Of a stretch of DNA of 64,000 bases, positions 33,057 to 45,894 are shown piece by piece (within the stretch, counting starts at the first letter, position 1; each line of letters begins with the position of its first letter). The notes beneath the pieces are model-generated. The model saw nothing but the letters and a program-made list of their open reading frames with translations. It did no database searches and was not told the origin of the DNA. Position numbers and translations under genes: made by a program. The stretch is taken from NCBI GenBank assembly GCA_911728455.2, contig OU452223.1, forward strand, positions 1,981,674-2,045,673, in the 5' to 3' direction. This stretch comes from Marthasterias glacialis. Its lineage: Eukaryota > Echinodermata > Asteroidea > Forcipulatida > Asteriidae.

Positions 33057-33699
33057 CTGCATGGCAAAAAAAGTGTTTTTAACAAAATGATTTCAATGTT
33101 CTACCTCATAAAGTAGCAAAAACGTCATTCATATATATTCCTTGTATCCAATACTTACAGACTGGCAGGATCATAAATCTATACAATGTTTTGGGCACAC
33201 ACTATTTATGGATGTAGAATGAAAATTAGTCAAGAAACAGAAATCAGTAAAAACTTCCATTAGTTAATCCAGTTGAAACAAACAACATGCATGCGTGGAA
33301 TATGATGCACACCAACACCAAAGAGGGCATCGGCTAGTTACTACGTTATTACTGTGTGTAATTGCAATGTGCAAACTTTACATGTACATGCGCTTACAAC
33401 TTTTAGCTAACTACATAGAGCTCTATTGTGCACAATTTGTTGCATTCTTATTTTCCTGTGCAATTTGTGCTTTGCCCTTGACATTGTGATCCAGCAATGC
33501 ACTCTTGGACGCATGTGCATAAAAACTTTACATGGAAAGTACAATATGTTTTTAAGACAATTTCACAAGTTCCCGTTTAATTATAAGTATACTTTTCACC
33601 AAAAGTGACAGCAGATGTTATTTAAAATATCAACAGACTTTCACCTTCCAACATCAGTAGAAAATAGCAGAAAACAACTCTTGCAATTTTGTTTACATT
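33057..33699. other. Noncoding, nothing recognised
   Basis: AT-rich. One stray fragment similar to the 80-bp unit (GGCAGGATCATAAATCTATA) lies at about 33,163-33,184. Plus-strand frames here have no support. Confidence 0.4.
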
Positions 33700-36082
33700 T
33701 TAGAGAAGCTTTATTATACCCAGGATGATAGTAGTAGTGCACTGGAGACTAACATCCTACCAGGGCTAGTAATGTAAAACTCTGATATATATTCAATTGC
33801 AATCTGACAGGGTTCTGAATACAAAGTCGTCAAAACCGTATACCCAGTGTCCAAACTTTGGCTCTTTTTCACAAATGCACATGTTCCCAAGGCAAAATGC
33901 CATCCTTGCATCTTAAGTAAATTTTTAACATACACTTGCGCTTGTGCAAACTGCTCACAGGTGTTTGCAAAATGCGAAATTCCTTGACACAAAGTTGCCA
34001 TGCAATACGCTCTGTGTACAAACCAATGGTCAACATGAAGTGTTTGCCTACGGCACAGGTCACTGTTCATTTGACTCCACAGAAATTCAGAGTGATGTGC
34101 ACTGAGTCATCAATTGGCCACAGACATCATTACAGGGCCATGTACTCACAGCGCCCTCTGTTGATGCCACTCGGAATGTCTGATTTTTCAGGGGAGTCCG
34201 AAAGCAGACGTCTCCGATGACCTATGTGATGTACCCAAACACTAGTCATTTTCTCAACATTTCATGTTGACCAATGGTTTGTACACCGAGTGTGTTTTGT
34301 GGTGGAATTTTGTGAAAAATCTGAGCTGATACAGACACAGTCAAACAACGTCAGAGCCATGATGGTTGCTAATGCGCATGTGCACTGTACACGGTACACA
34401 GCTATGACCTGTACTCTAGTCTTTGTACCAGCAGTCTTCTTGCAACTTTTAACTGGAAGTGATGACATATAGGTTCTGAGGGCAGTACAGCGTGTGCATG
34501 CACAACAGCAACCATCATGGTTCCAAGCATGTTTGAATGTCTTGGTTTCAGCATTGAGATGATTCATAAAATTCTACAAACAAGAAATCATCGCATCTTG
34601 GATCAAATGCACTCCAAACTCTTGGGCAATGACCAAGATATCATCAAGGGAAAAATAGGTGCTAAAAAATTTACGTCTCATTGCCAAAGTTGATGTCACA
34701 TTGTAGGTCAGAGCCTTCATAGGGCCAAGAAGCGGAGGTAGTCCAGCATATTGACACTATTTATGGGGCTAGTTGCACCTGGCACATTTAGACCCAGTAA
34801 CTGGGGCGCTTTACTCCTTTTTAGAGATGTTGATACTATCGGTCCGTGATATATTGGGAAATTGTGATCAAGCGGATTTTTTATGAATCAGTTATAAAAT
34901 TTTCAAAGTAACGACAAAGACTTCTGGGCTGTCAGAGGCCCTAAAAATCATCGATTTGGAGGAGAGAAAATGAGCGCAAGTACAATTGAATGCATTTTAT
35001 TTCACCTTAAACACTTGGAGAAGACAGTAGGCAATTTTCAAGCAATTATGTAGAGTCTAAGGCATTTTTTTTAACAGAGGTTTTTTAAATCCCCCTGACC
35101 GTTGCAGTTACTACATAGTTCTTACTGGGGCGCTTGTACAACATATGTCAAAATCTCAAAAATGGAGTTCAGCGCCCCAGTTACTGGGTCTAGGTCTAGG
35201 GCCCATTGTGTGTCAAAAATATTCACATTTTGCAAACATTTGTGAGTAGTTTGCACGTGAGTGTCAGTGAAAGAGTCTAAAAAGGTTCAAGGAGGGTATT
35301 TTGCTTCGGAAGCATTTGCATTTGTGAAAAAGAGCCAAAGTTGAAGACTCGGTATACAGTTTTGACGGCTTTGTGTTCGGAACCCTGGTGGAGTGCAAAG
35401 AATGGAGTCAAGTGTTGTTCAGTCCGGGTTAGCCCCATACACTGTGCCAGTACACTGGACTACCTCCGCTTCTTGGCCCAACGAACCCTGTCCTCTAAAA
35501 CCAGACATCAACTTTCGAATCGAGACTTACTTTGTTTGGCAAATTTGCGCACGTCCGCCTGTGCAATAAGTCCTCACTTATCGCACAGGTGGACGTGGGC
35601 AAATCTTCTCCAGATTCTGTTTCTGAGTCTGACATGTCCGAAAGCAATGACCAACCGATTAATAAGGGATAAATTTGCCAAACAAAGTAAGTCTTGATTC
35701 AAAAGTTGATGTCTTGTTTTAGAGGACAGGGTTCGTTGGGCCAACCAAGAAGAGGAGGTAGTCCAGCGTATTGTTACAATGTATGGGGCTAAGTCTGGGT
35801 CCGAGATGACATATAGTGCACAACCCAACTTTGTTATGTATTTTAACACAAAATTAAGCCAAACTACGTACCATCAATGATACCACATAAAACCAACTAT
35901 ACATGCACATGTTAATTCAATAAATGTTGCTTTCCACAGGTAAAAGCGCTTACCTCGACAGTTTTAAGCTTCATATTCTGGGACTGTTCAGAACCCAGGT
36001 GTCGACTGTAAGTTGCAGTTCATTTTGACCTTTCGTATGGACAAGAGAGGGCGCTATTAATGAAGTTTGTTTCACGAGTCCA
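33700..36082 (+). mobile_element. Family C element, long copy with nested inverted repeats
   Basis: The left end AGCTTTATTATACCCAGGAT and the right 290 bp match the short copy at 13,697-14,047. Inside are two nested inverted repeats. One pairs 33,780-33,980 with 35,222-35,410 (GGCTCTTTTTCACAAATGCA against GCATTTGTGAAAAAGAGCC). The other pairs 35,455-35,600 with 35,640-35,780 (CGAACCCTGTCCTCTAAAAC against TTTTAGAGGACAGGGTTCG). A third match links GAAGCGGAGGTAGTCCAGCA at 34,729 with its complement near 35,455. A family A element (34,789-35,192) sits between the arms. No protein recognised. Confidence 0.75.
34789..35192. mobile_element. Family A foldback element, internally deleted, nested
   Basis: Both termini are present: TAGACCCAGTAACTGGGGC at the left and GCCCCAGTTACTGGGTCTA at the right. 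The right arm (GTCAGAGGCCCTAAAAATCA, AAACACTTGGAGAAGACAGT, ACATAGTTCTTACTGGGGCG) is close to the 12.5-kb copy. The left arm and loop are mostly deleted. The flanks GGCACATT and GGTCTAGGG give no clear 9-bp target duplication. It lies inside a family C element, so it moved there later. Confidence 0.85.
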
Positions 36083-36199
36083 ATGTGAGCCACATTTCAA
36101 TGTATATCCATCAATGGCAGTCCGGTTCCAAGACCAAAAATCTCCGACTGTCGTGGTCGATAAGAGTCGTCAGGGAGCCTTTCGTCAGGGAACCAGACT

Positions 36200-36330
36200 T
36201 CAACAATAAATATTTGACAATGCCACATGCGCATAGTGCGACTTCATAAGAACAGGACGGCCTTCCTGCAAACTCAGCACAAACCATTCACCACGCTTGG
36301 TTAGACAGACGATAATTTGCCGATAGTTGA
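36200..36330 (-). CDS. Weak candidate terminal exon
   Basis: Minus strand: acceptor TTTGTTCTTTTCAG, then an open frame NYRQIIVCLTKRGEWFVLSL, then QEGRPVLMKSHYAHVALSN and a stop at 36,200. The acceptor is good and the first half looks protein-like. The second half overlaps repetitive-looking sequence, and no donor or partner exon is known. It may be chance. Confidence 0.18.
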
Positions 36331-37870
36331 CTGAAAAGAACAAATTATTGGAGCTCCTGACTTGCTGCTCTGATCTCTAACACAAGACAATGACATTAGG
36401 CCTACACTACAATGCCTACTAATGAGAAGAATGATGTTAATACGAGATAAATACGATTTTGATAAAATTCTACTGATCAAATTACAGTTGATATTGTTGT
36501 TGGTTTTTTATTTTATTTTATTATTTTTTAAAGATCATTGTTAGATTGAGGAACTAAGGTTAAGGTTAAGGCTGACAAGAGGGTGCACCATTGTTTTCTG
36601 GGGAGGAGGGGGCACTGAGGTAAGTAGGCTTGACATGATGTATTGTCTTTGGGATGGCTGACATTAAAAGACGGTCACAGTGTCAAAGGTGATACCCGGC
36701 TTAAGAGGCCTACTGACACGGATAACTACATGTACATTTAATAAATAATAATAGAAGAAAATAAGTTGTTTTATGTTTTACAGTGATGATAACGTTTGGA
36801 GAGGATTAAGGTGCATGTTGGGTTTTAGTAGAAACCGAGTCAACACTAAATTCATGCGTTGAGTTCAAATATCTTTCATTTTAAGCCCATAATGGTCTCT
36901 TACTGTCACAAAATAAACACTTATTCTGAACTGTTTTTGCTCTGAAAAAGAATCCCCGGATTGTTGCTGTCGTCTAAATGCACATTCAATATCGATAGAT
37001 GGTATCAATGTGAACTGTGGAAGGTGCATTCTTGTGCCCGACTTGCTGTTCATGCTTAATGTTAATGCGCAGAACTCGTTAACTTCGACATAAAACAAAT
37101 TAAATCACTAACGTTACCTTTTTCTCCCGTTTTTAAACTAACTGTAAAGTCTTTAGCAAATTAAGTAAAAGGGATATAAATCGATGAAGACGATTCAACT
37201 GGCAAATTTACACTGTGTGAATTGTTACATGTGTAGTAACTTGTAAATAACAATATTGAAGTTTCTCTTCAAAATCGCAACGTTCCTTGTGGAGTACCAT
37301 CAACCTCTCGTAAAAAGTGTTACCAAAAGAGGGCGGTGTGCAACATTAACGGTTTTCATTTTATTAACAAGTAAAATGAACACACTTTTTAAAAACCGTT
37401 GCAGTTTTACTAGATACAAAAAGTAACTACAATTCAAAAAGTAGACAAGAGTCATCTGATGAAAGATTGTGTTGAAAGACGAAATGATACTTTAGGTAAA
37501 AAGACAGCTGGTGGCAGATTTTATTAGAGTGAGTTTTCGAATTCTGCCAGACCTGTAAACGATAAATCAAAAAGAAGGGAAATTGAGAGTGATCAAATTT
37601 AATTGATTTATGTTTGCTCAAAATGGCTTCCTTGTAGCTAAATTTGATGAAAGGGTTAACTAGCAGACTTAGTAGCATTGTCAAGTTTGTTTCAAACAGC
37701 AATGAAACAAACAATTATTAGTCGTCAGGCGATATACCTCTTGACGGTATTGTATTACTTCACAAAATTACAATGTTAAAGGGCTGTGTCATCGTGATCA
37801 TAGCAGTAAATGTACTGACCAGTTACTACGCACACGTTCGAGCTAGCGCGTGTGCAGAAAACGTGTGAGA
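36331..37870. other. AT-rich noncoding DNA
   Basis: No gene recognised. Frames of 77-95 codons on the minus strand (36,865-37,098 and 37,427-37,714) are within what AT-rich DNA gives by chance. A short CLFCDSKRPLW-like stretch in another frame near 36,900 hints at a zinc-binding relic but is too short to call. Confidence 0.4.
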
Positions 37871-38669
37871 TTAGACCGATTGCGCGACTTACGTCACGTG
37901 ACCCCTGTTGGGTACAGAATGTAAACACAGACGTAATCCTCCATAGGAAAGGGCGTTACGGTACACGATTATTAATGCAATTAGCTTATTGATCGAGGCT
38001 TTTCTTGCTCGAAATCTGTTAAAGATATTCCAGAGTTTGTACCAAAGACCTTCAAGTAGCTGAATAAGACAGTAAGGACAGTTCCAGCAAGTCTTGACAA
38101 TTTTAAAAGTACCGTATAAATTTGCACGATGTGTACAGCGCACGACGGAACGTTAGGCTAGACGACCGCGATCATCACACACTTTTCAACACAAATATTT
38201 CAAAATATTGAAGCTGAAATCCTCCAAAGAAATTGCTTTTCAAAACTGTGAGATTTCTTTTGACTATTTGAAATTCTGCAAGGCTAGGTATTAATGCTCA
38301 CTTTTCCAACGCTGTTTATCCCTTTTTCAGTGATTTAGGCCAACATTACAAACAAAATAACAGAGGGGTGGCTACATAATAGTCGTCCGACGCCGGTAGT
38401 GCATGGCTAAAAAAAACTCTTTTTAGAAGATTTCTGTTAAATTATGAAACAGAAATGTGATTTAAAATAATGCCACAACATACTACTTTAAATAAAAGGG
38501 GCTGATTAACTAATTCATCGCTTAACGAAAGTATAATCGACAGTTTTCATACTCACTCTACGTCACGGCATATGCTTTTACACGTATTTTTTCATCAACT
38601 GTATGACGTCATACCCGATAGGAGGTCACGTGATTGCATGTAAACATTGTCGCGCAATCCGTTGTCTCC
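37871..38669 (+). mobile_element. Family B inverted-repeat element, full-length copy
   Basis: The left terminus TTAGACCGATTGCGCGAC is mirrored at the right by GTCGCGCAATCCGTTGTCTC. Inside each end lies a TCACGTGA block (at 37,895 and 38,627), and GTAAACAC on the left is mirrored by TGTAAACA on the right. The interior contains TTGATCGAGGCTTTTCTTG and a CAAAATAACAG block shared with the copy at 10,508. About 800 bp, no transposase frame. The other copies in this window are a 5' half and a 3' end. Confidence 0.8.
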
Positions 38670-39430
38670 CCATGCACAGCCACTGTACAGGCCTGCCGTA
38701 ATGATGACGTCACAGCACTATAAGTTAGTCAATGCTACATTTCTTGCCTTTTATTTATTTTGTATTGTAAACCATTCAGATCAAAAGTGTTCCAATCCTC
38801 CATCAACTATCACTCACGGATAAGAGGAAGAAAGGCCATCAACGGTTCCCCTTCAACAGACTAGTTAAGTGTCCAAGGCACAATATCCGAAATGGATCAT
38901 GTCCGCCATACACCTGAAGATGTACAGCGTTAGTGCCTCGGATTGCAGGCCGAGGTCCCCAGCAATGGACCCCATGTAATCCTCGGCCAGACACTCAGTG
39001 AGCGACGTCATCCACCCATGAAGCATTTTGGAGATAATACTTGAGCATTATATGGTACGCTCATAATGCCCAACTGATCTCAAAAAGGCAAATGGCTGTC
39101 CTCTTAAGTGCCGAGGACACGGACACCTCAATCATCATTGTGGTTTGAACCACTAACGAACTCAACTTCTCAAGCCTTAAAATATCAACTCCGTCGTACC
39201 CGTGGTTTTGAAAATCTCCGTGAACCAAATTTTACTTTAACAAACGTTTAGAAACGTTAATCTATAACGATCAAACGTTTGACTTGCAATGTGCATAATG
39301 TTAAATAATTACAGATGTGACGTGTCACGAAACTTACAATGGAATTTCCATCAACAAAACGTTAATAATGTTTTCGCCTTAGTTTTTACGAGAAAGTTTT
39401 TTCGCCCTCACAGCATGTTTTTGCTACAGT
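38670..39430. other. DNA between family B and the satellite array
   Basis: Mostly unrecognised. It includes the small minus-strand frame listed at 38,865-39,026 and AT-rich sequence up to the array edge. Confidence 0.4.
38865..39026 (-). CDS. Small unrecognised frame (53 codons)
   Basis: The minus strand reads MLHGWMTSLTECLAEDYMG, then SIAGDLGLQSEALTLYIF and RCMADMIHFGYCALDT before a stop. Composition is like a folded protein, with alternating hydrophobic and polar residues. No splice sites or homologue could be named, and the length is short enough for chance. It could be an exon relic or part of a repeat. Confidence 0.2.
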   Translation of the reverse strand: MLHGWMTSLTECLAEDYMGSIAGDLGLQSEALTLYIFRCMADMIHFGYCALDT

Positions 39431-39472
39431 TGTATTTATTGACTGTTTTGCACGTGTGTGCTTGACCAAAGC

Positions 39473-39503
<31 letters not shown>

Positions 39504-41400
39504 CGAAAATAGAAGTCGGCAGCGCCAAGGCCAATAACTCAAGAAATAATGGGACTAGAGAGAAATTTCTTGTACCTACAGTTAGCTGTCATAGTCCTGC
39601 ATCCGAAAAGTGGGTTTGCCTGGCCAGCCAGGGCCATCTTCCGCCTTTAAACGACCAGGGAATGGGGCTGCTCCGAATGCGCTTCAAACGCCTGTCTAAT
39701 GGCACTTTTGTACACGAAGCTGTAACAGAGTAAAAATAAGACTTAGCAACAGCTCTATCTCCCAAAGTATTGGCGGGAAACTGACAAGTCAGACACTGTT
39801 GGAAAGTCCTGCTCATGGGCTTTCCAAAAATGCCGATCTTGGAGCTGTGGAACACACAGGGAGGATGCCAGGGACCGCGGAGTGAGGACAACCCGAAAAT
39901 GTCCAGTGCATACGGCCATGTTGTGTGTAAGGCAACAATAGCCAAGGCCGCTACGTGTGTGCTAGACCGAAGCCAGCAAAAAAAAAAAAAAAAAAAAACG
40001 CCGGAATAAGAAGTCGGCAGCGCCAAGGCCAATTACTCAAGAAATAATGGGACTAGAGAGAAATGTTTTGTACCTGCAGTTAGCTGCCATAGTCCTGCAT
40101 CCAAAAATCTGGTTTTCCCGGCCAGCAAGGGCCATCTTCCGCCTTGAAACGACCAGGGAATGGGGCTGCTCCGAATGCGCCTCAAACGCCTGTCTAATGG
40201 CACTTTTGTACACAAAGCTGTAACAGAGTGAAAACAAGACTTAGCAACAGCTCTATCTCCCAATATATTGGCGGGAAACTGACAAGTCAGACACTGTTGG
40301 AAAGCCCTGCTCATGGGCTTTCCGAAAATGCCAGTATTGGAGCTGTGGAACACACAGTGAGGATGCCAGGGACGGCGGAGTGAGGACACCCCGAAAATGT
40401 CCAGTGCGTACGGCCATGCTGTGTACACGTCAACAATAGCCAAGTCCACTACGTGTGTGATGGACCGAAGCCAGCAAAAAAAAAAAAAAAAAAAAAAAAC
40501 GCCAAAAAAGAAGTCGGCAGCGCCAAGGCCAATTACTCAAGAAATAATGGGACTAGAGAGAAATTTCTTGTACCTGCAGGTAGCTGTCATAGTCTTGCAT
40601 CCGAAAATCTGGTTTTCCCGGCCAGCCAGGGCCATCTTCCGCCTTGAAACGACAAGGGAACGGGGCTGCTCCGAATGCGCTCCAAACGCCTGTCTAATGG
40701 CACTTTTGTACACGAAGCTGTAACAGAGTGAAAACAAGACTTAGCAACAGCTCTATCTCCCAAAGTATTGGCGGGAAACTGACAAGTCAGACACTGTTGG
40801 AAAGCCCTGCTCATGGGCTTTCCGAAAATGCCAGTTTTGGAGCTGTGGAACACACAGGGAGGATGCCAGGGACGGCTGTGTGAGGACACCCCGAAAATGT
40901 CCAGTGCGTACGGCCTTGCTGTGTGTACGTCAACAATAGCCAAGGCCGCCTCTTGTGTGCTGGACCGAAGCCAGCAATAAAAAAAAAAAAAAAAAAAAAG
41001 CTGAAAAAAGAAGTATGCAGCGCCACGGCCAATAACTCCAGAAATAATGGGGCTAGAGAGAAATTTCTTGTACCTGCAGGTAGCTGCCATAGTCCTGCAT
41101 CCGAAAATCCAGTTTTCCCGGCAAGCCAGGGCCATCTTCCGCCTTGAAACCACCAGAGAGCGGGGCTGCTCCGAATGCGCTTCAAACACCTGTCTAATGG
41201 CACTTTTGTACACAAAGCTGTAACAGGGTGAAAACAAGACTTAGCAACGGCTCTATCTCCCAAAGTATTGGCGGAAATCTGACAAGTCCGACACTGTTGG
41301 AAAGACCTGCTCATGGGCTTTCCGAAAATGCCGGTCTTGGGGTTGTGGGATAAACAGGGAGGATGCCAGGGACCGCGGAGTGAGGACACCCCGAAGATGT
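39431..41400 (+). repeat. Divergent left edge of the satellite array
   Basis: The first three to four monomers carry variants not seen inside the array: GACCGAAGCCAGC, GAAACGACCAGGGAATGGGG, CAAACGCCTGTCTAATGG, GGCGGGAAACTGACAAG, GAGCTGTGGAACACACAGG and AATAATGGGACTAGAG. Interior copies have GACTGAAGCC, GAAACCACCAGAGAGCGGGG, CAAACACCTGTC, GGCGGAAATCTGACAAG and GTTGTGGGATAAACAGG. The switch is gradual over 40.9-41.4 kb. This is expected if homogenisation is weaker at an array edge. The first copy starts abruptly within a monomer, just before its A-tract. Confidence 0.85.
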
Positions 41401-43884
41401 CCAGTGCAAACGGCCATGCTCTGTGTACGTCAACAATAGCCAAAGCCGCTACGTGTGTGCTGGACTGAAGCCAGCAAAAAAAAAAAAAACAAAAAAAAAA
41501 AACGCCGAAAAAAGAAGTCGGCAGCGCCACGGCCAATAACTCCAGAAATAATGGGGCTAGAGAGAAATTTCTTGTACCTGCAGGTAGCTGCCCTAGTCCT
41601 GCATCCGAAAATCCACTTTTTCCGGCCAGCCAGGGCCATCTTCCGCCTTGAAACCACCAGAGAGCGGGGCTGCTCCGAATGCGCTTCAAACACCTGTCTA
41701 ATGGCACTTTTGTACACAAAGCTGTAACAGGGTGAAAACAAGACTTAGCAACGGCTCTATCTCCCAAAGTATTGGCGGAAATCTGACAAGTCTGACACTA
41801 TTGGAAAGCCCTGCTCATGGGCTTTCCGACAATGCCGGTCTTGGGGTTGTGGGATAAACAGGGAGGATGCCAGGGACCGCGGAGTGAGGACACCCCGAAG
41901 ATGTCCAGTGCAAACGGCCATGCTCTGTGTACGTCAACAATAGCCAAGGCCGCTACGTGTGTGCTGGACTGAAGCCAGCCAAAAAAAAAAACGCCGAAAA
42001 AAGAAGTCGGCAGCGCCAAAGCCAATAACTCCAGAAATAATGGGGCTAGAGAGAAATTTCTTGTACCTGCAGGTAGCTGCTAAAGTCATGCATCCGAAAA
42101 TCCACATTTTTTCCGGCCAGCCATGGCCATCTTCCGCCTTGAAACCACCAGAGAGCGGGGCTGCTCCGAATGCGCTTCAAACACCTGTCTAATGGCACTT
42201 TTGTACACAAAGCTGTAACAGAGTGAAAACAAGACTTAGCAACGGCTCTATCTCCCGAAGTATTGGCGGAAATCTGACAAGTCTGACACTGTTGGAAAGC
42301 CCTGCTCATGGGCTTTCCGAAAATGCCGGTCTTGGGGTTGTGGGATAAACAAGGAGGATGCCAGGGACTGCGGAGTGAGGACACCCCGAAGATGTCCAGT
42401 GCAAACGGCCATGCTCTGTGTACGTCAACAATAGCCAAGGCCGCTACGTGTGTGCTGGACTGAAGCCAGCAAAAAAAAAACGCCGAAAAAAGAAGTCGGC
42501 AGCGCCAAAGCCAATAACTCCAGAAATAATGGGGCTAGAGAGAAATTTCTTGTACCTGCAGGTAGCTGCCATAGTCCTGCATCCGAAAATCCAGTTTTCC
42601 CGGCCACCCAGGGCCATCTTCCGCCTTGAAACCACCAGAGAGCGGGGCTGCTCCGAATGCGCTTCAAACACCTGTCTAATGGCACTTTTGTACACAAAGC
42701 TGTAACAGGGTGAAAACAAGACTTAGCAACGGCTCTATCTCCCAAAATATTGGCGGAAATCTGACAAGTCAGACACTGTTGGAAAGCCCTGCTCATGGGC
42801 TTTCCGAAAATGCCAGTCTTGGGGTTTTGGGATAAACAGGGAGGATGCCAGGGACCGCGGAGTGAGGACACCCCGAAGATGTCCAGTGCAAACGGCCATG
42901 CTCTGTGTACGTCAACAGTCGCCAAGGCCGCTACGTATGTGCAAGACTGATGCCAGCAAAAAAAAAAAAAAATGCTCTGTGTACGTCAAAAAACCGCCGA
43001 AAAAACAAGTCGGCAACGCCACAGCCAATAACTCCAGAAATAATGGGGCTAGAGAGAAATTTCTTGTACCTGCAGGTAGCTGCCATAGTCCTGCATCCGA
43101 AAATCTACATTACCCGGCCAGCCAGGGCCATCTTCCGCCTTGAAACCACCAGAGAGCGGGGCTGCTCCGAATGCGCTTCAAACACCTGTCTAATGGCACT
43201 TTTGTACACAAAGCTGTAACAGGGTGAAAACAAGACTTAGCAACGGCTCTATCTCCAAAAGTATTGGCGGAAATCTGACAAGTTTGACACTGTTGGAAAG
43301 CCCTACTCATGGGCTTTCCGAAAATGCCGGTCTTGGGGTTGTGGGATAAACAGGGAGGATGCCAGGGACCGCGGAGTGAGGACACCCCGAAGATGTCCAG
43401 TGCAAACGGCCATGCTCTGTGTACGTCAACAATAGCCAAGGCCGCTACGTGTGTGCTGGACTGAAGCCAGCAAAAAAAAAAAAACGCCGAAAAAAGAAGT
43501 CGGCAGCGCCAAAGCCAATAACTCGAGAAATATTGGGGCTAGAGAGAACTTTCTTGTACCTGCAGGTAGCTGCCATAGTCCTGCATCCGAAAATCCAGTT
43601 TTCCCGGCCAGCCAGGGCCATCTTCTGCCTTGAAACCACCAGAGAGCGGGGCTGCTCCGAATGCGCTTCAAACACCTGTCTAATGGCACTTTTGTACACA
43701 AAGCTGTAACAGGGTGAAAACAAGACTTAGCAACGGCTCTATCTCCCAAAGTATTGGCGGAAATCTGACAAGTTTGACACTGTTGGAAGGCCCTGCTCAT
43801 GGGCTTTCCGAAAATGCCGGTCTGGGGGTTTTGGGATAAACAGGGAGGATGCCAGGGACCGCGGAGTGAGGACACCCCGAAGAT

Positions 43885-45894
43885 GTCCAATGCAAACGCC
43901 CATGCTCTGTGTACGTCAAGAATAGCCAAGGCCACTACGTGTGTGCTGGACTGAAGCCAGCAAAAAAAAAAAAATGCTCTGTGTACGTCAAAAAACCGCC
44001 GAAAAAGCAAGTCGGCAGCGCCACGGCCAATAACTCCAGAAATAATGGGGCTAGAGAGAAATTTCTTGTACCTGCAGGTAGCTGCCATAGTCCTGCATCC
44101 GAAAATCCAGTTTTCCCGGCCACCCAGGGCCATCTTCCGCCTTGAAACCACCAGAGAGCGGGGCTGCTCCGAATGCGCTTCAAACACCTGTCTAATGGCA
44201 CTTTTGTACACAAAGCTGTAACAGGGTGAAAACAAGACTTAGCAACGGCTCTATCTCCGAAAATATTGGCGGAAATCTGACAAGTCAGACACTGTTGGAA
44301 AGCCCTGCTCATGGGCTTTCCGAAAATGCCGGTCTTGGGGTTTTGGGATAAACAGGGAGGATGCCAGGGACCGCGGAGTGAGGACACCCCGAAGATGTCC
44401 AGTGCAAACGGCCATGCTCTGTGTACGTCAACAGTAGCCAAGGCCGCTACGTATTCGCTGGACTGATGCCAGTAAAAAAAAAAAAAAATGCTCTGTGTAC
44501 GTCAAAAAACCGCCGAAAAAACAAGTCGGCAACGCCACAGCCAATAACTCCAGAAATAATGGGGCTAGAGAGAAATTTCTTGTACCTGCAGGTAGCTGCC
44601 ATAGTCCTGCATCCGAAAATCTACATTACCCGGCCAGCCAGGGCCATCTTCCTCCTTGAAACCACCAGAGAGCGGGGCTGCTCCGAATGCGCTTCAAACA
44701 CCTGTCTAATGGCACTTTTGTACACAAAGCTGTAACAGGGTGAAAACAAGACTTAGCAACGGCTCTATCTCCCAAAGTATTGGCGGAAATCTGACAAGTC
44801 CGACACTGTTGGAAAGCCCTGCTCATGGGCTTTCCGAAAATGCCGGTCTTGGGGTTGTGGGATAAACAGGGAGGATGCCAGGGACCGCGGAGTGAGGACA
44901 CCCCGAAGATGTCCAATGCAAACGCCCATGCTCTGTGTACGTCAACAATAGCCAAGGCCACTACGTGTGTGCTGGACTGAAGCCAGCAAAAAAAAAAAAA
45001 TGCTCTGTGTACGTCAAAAAACCGCCGAAAAAGCAAGTCGGCAGCGCCACGGCCAATAACTCCAGAAATAATGGGGCTAGAGAGAAATTTCTTGTACCTG
45101 CAGGTAGCTGCCATAGTCCTGCATCCGAAAATCCAGTTTTCCCGGCCACCCAGGGCCATCTTCCGCCTTGAAACCACCAGAGAGCGGGGCTGCTCCGAAT
45201 GCGCTTCAAACACCTGTCTAATGGCACTTTTGTACACAAAGCTGTAACAGGGTGAAAACAAGACTTAGCAACGGCTCTATCTCCGAAAATATTGGCGGAA
45301 ATCTGACAAGTCAGACACTGTTGGAAAGCCCTGCTCATGGGCTTTCCGAAAATGCCGGTCTTGGGGTTTTGGGATAAACAGGGAGGATGCCAGGGACCGC
45401 GGAGTGAGGACACCCCGAAGATGTCCAGTGCAAACGGCCATGCTCTGTGTACGTCAACAGTAGCCAAGGCCGCTACGTATTCGCTGGACTGATGCCAGTA
45501 AAAAAAAAAAAAAATGCTCTGTGTACGTCAAAAAACCGCCGAAAAAACAAGTCGGCAACGCCACAGCCAATAACTCCAGAAATAATGGGGCTAGAGAGAA
45601 ATTTCTTGTACCTGCAGGTAGCTGCCATAGTCCTGCATCCGAAAATCTACATTACCCGGCCAGCCAGGGCCATCTTCCTCCTTGAAACCACCAGAGAGCG
45701 GGGCTGCTCCGAATGCGCTTCAAACACCTGTCTAATGGCACTTTTGTACACAAAGCTGTAACAGGGTGAAAACAAGACTTAGCAACGGCTCTATCTCCCA
45801 AAGTATTGGCGGAAATCTGACAAGTCCGACACTGTTGGAAAGCCCTGCTCATGGGCTTTCCGAAAATGCCGGTCTTGGGGTTGTGGGATAAACA
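43885..45894 (+). repeat. Recent 1,026-bp dimer duplication within the satellite
   Basis: 43,885-44,868 and 44,911-45,894 are nearly identical (one visible difference: GTCAAGAATAGCC against GTCAACAATAGCC). They share rare variants such as GATGCCAGTAAAA, TACGTATTCGCTGG and CCATCTTCCTCCTTG. Each copy is two monomers, both of the insert-bearing sub-type. The right copy diverges at about 45,895 (ACAAGGAGGATGCC, GGACTGCGG). Confidence 0.9.

Noticed and set aside
33100..33190. Minus-strand exon before CAGTCT|GTAAGTATTGG
   Set aside because: Joining it to the exon at 33,056 makes a stop, and the sequence resembles a stray piece of the 80-bp repeat.
36865..37098. 77-codon minus-strand frame with a zinc-binding-like CLFCDSKR stretch in another frame
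   Set aside because: Too short, with a stop directly after the Cys pair; no partner motifs found.
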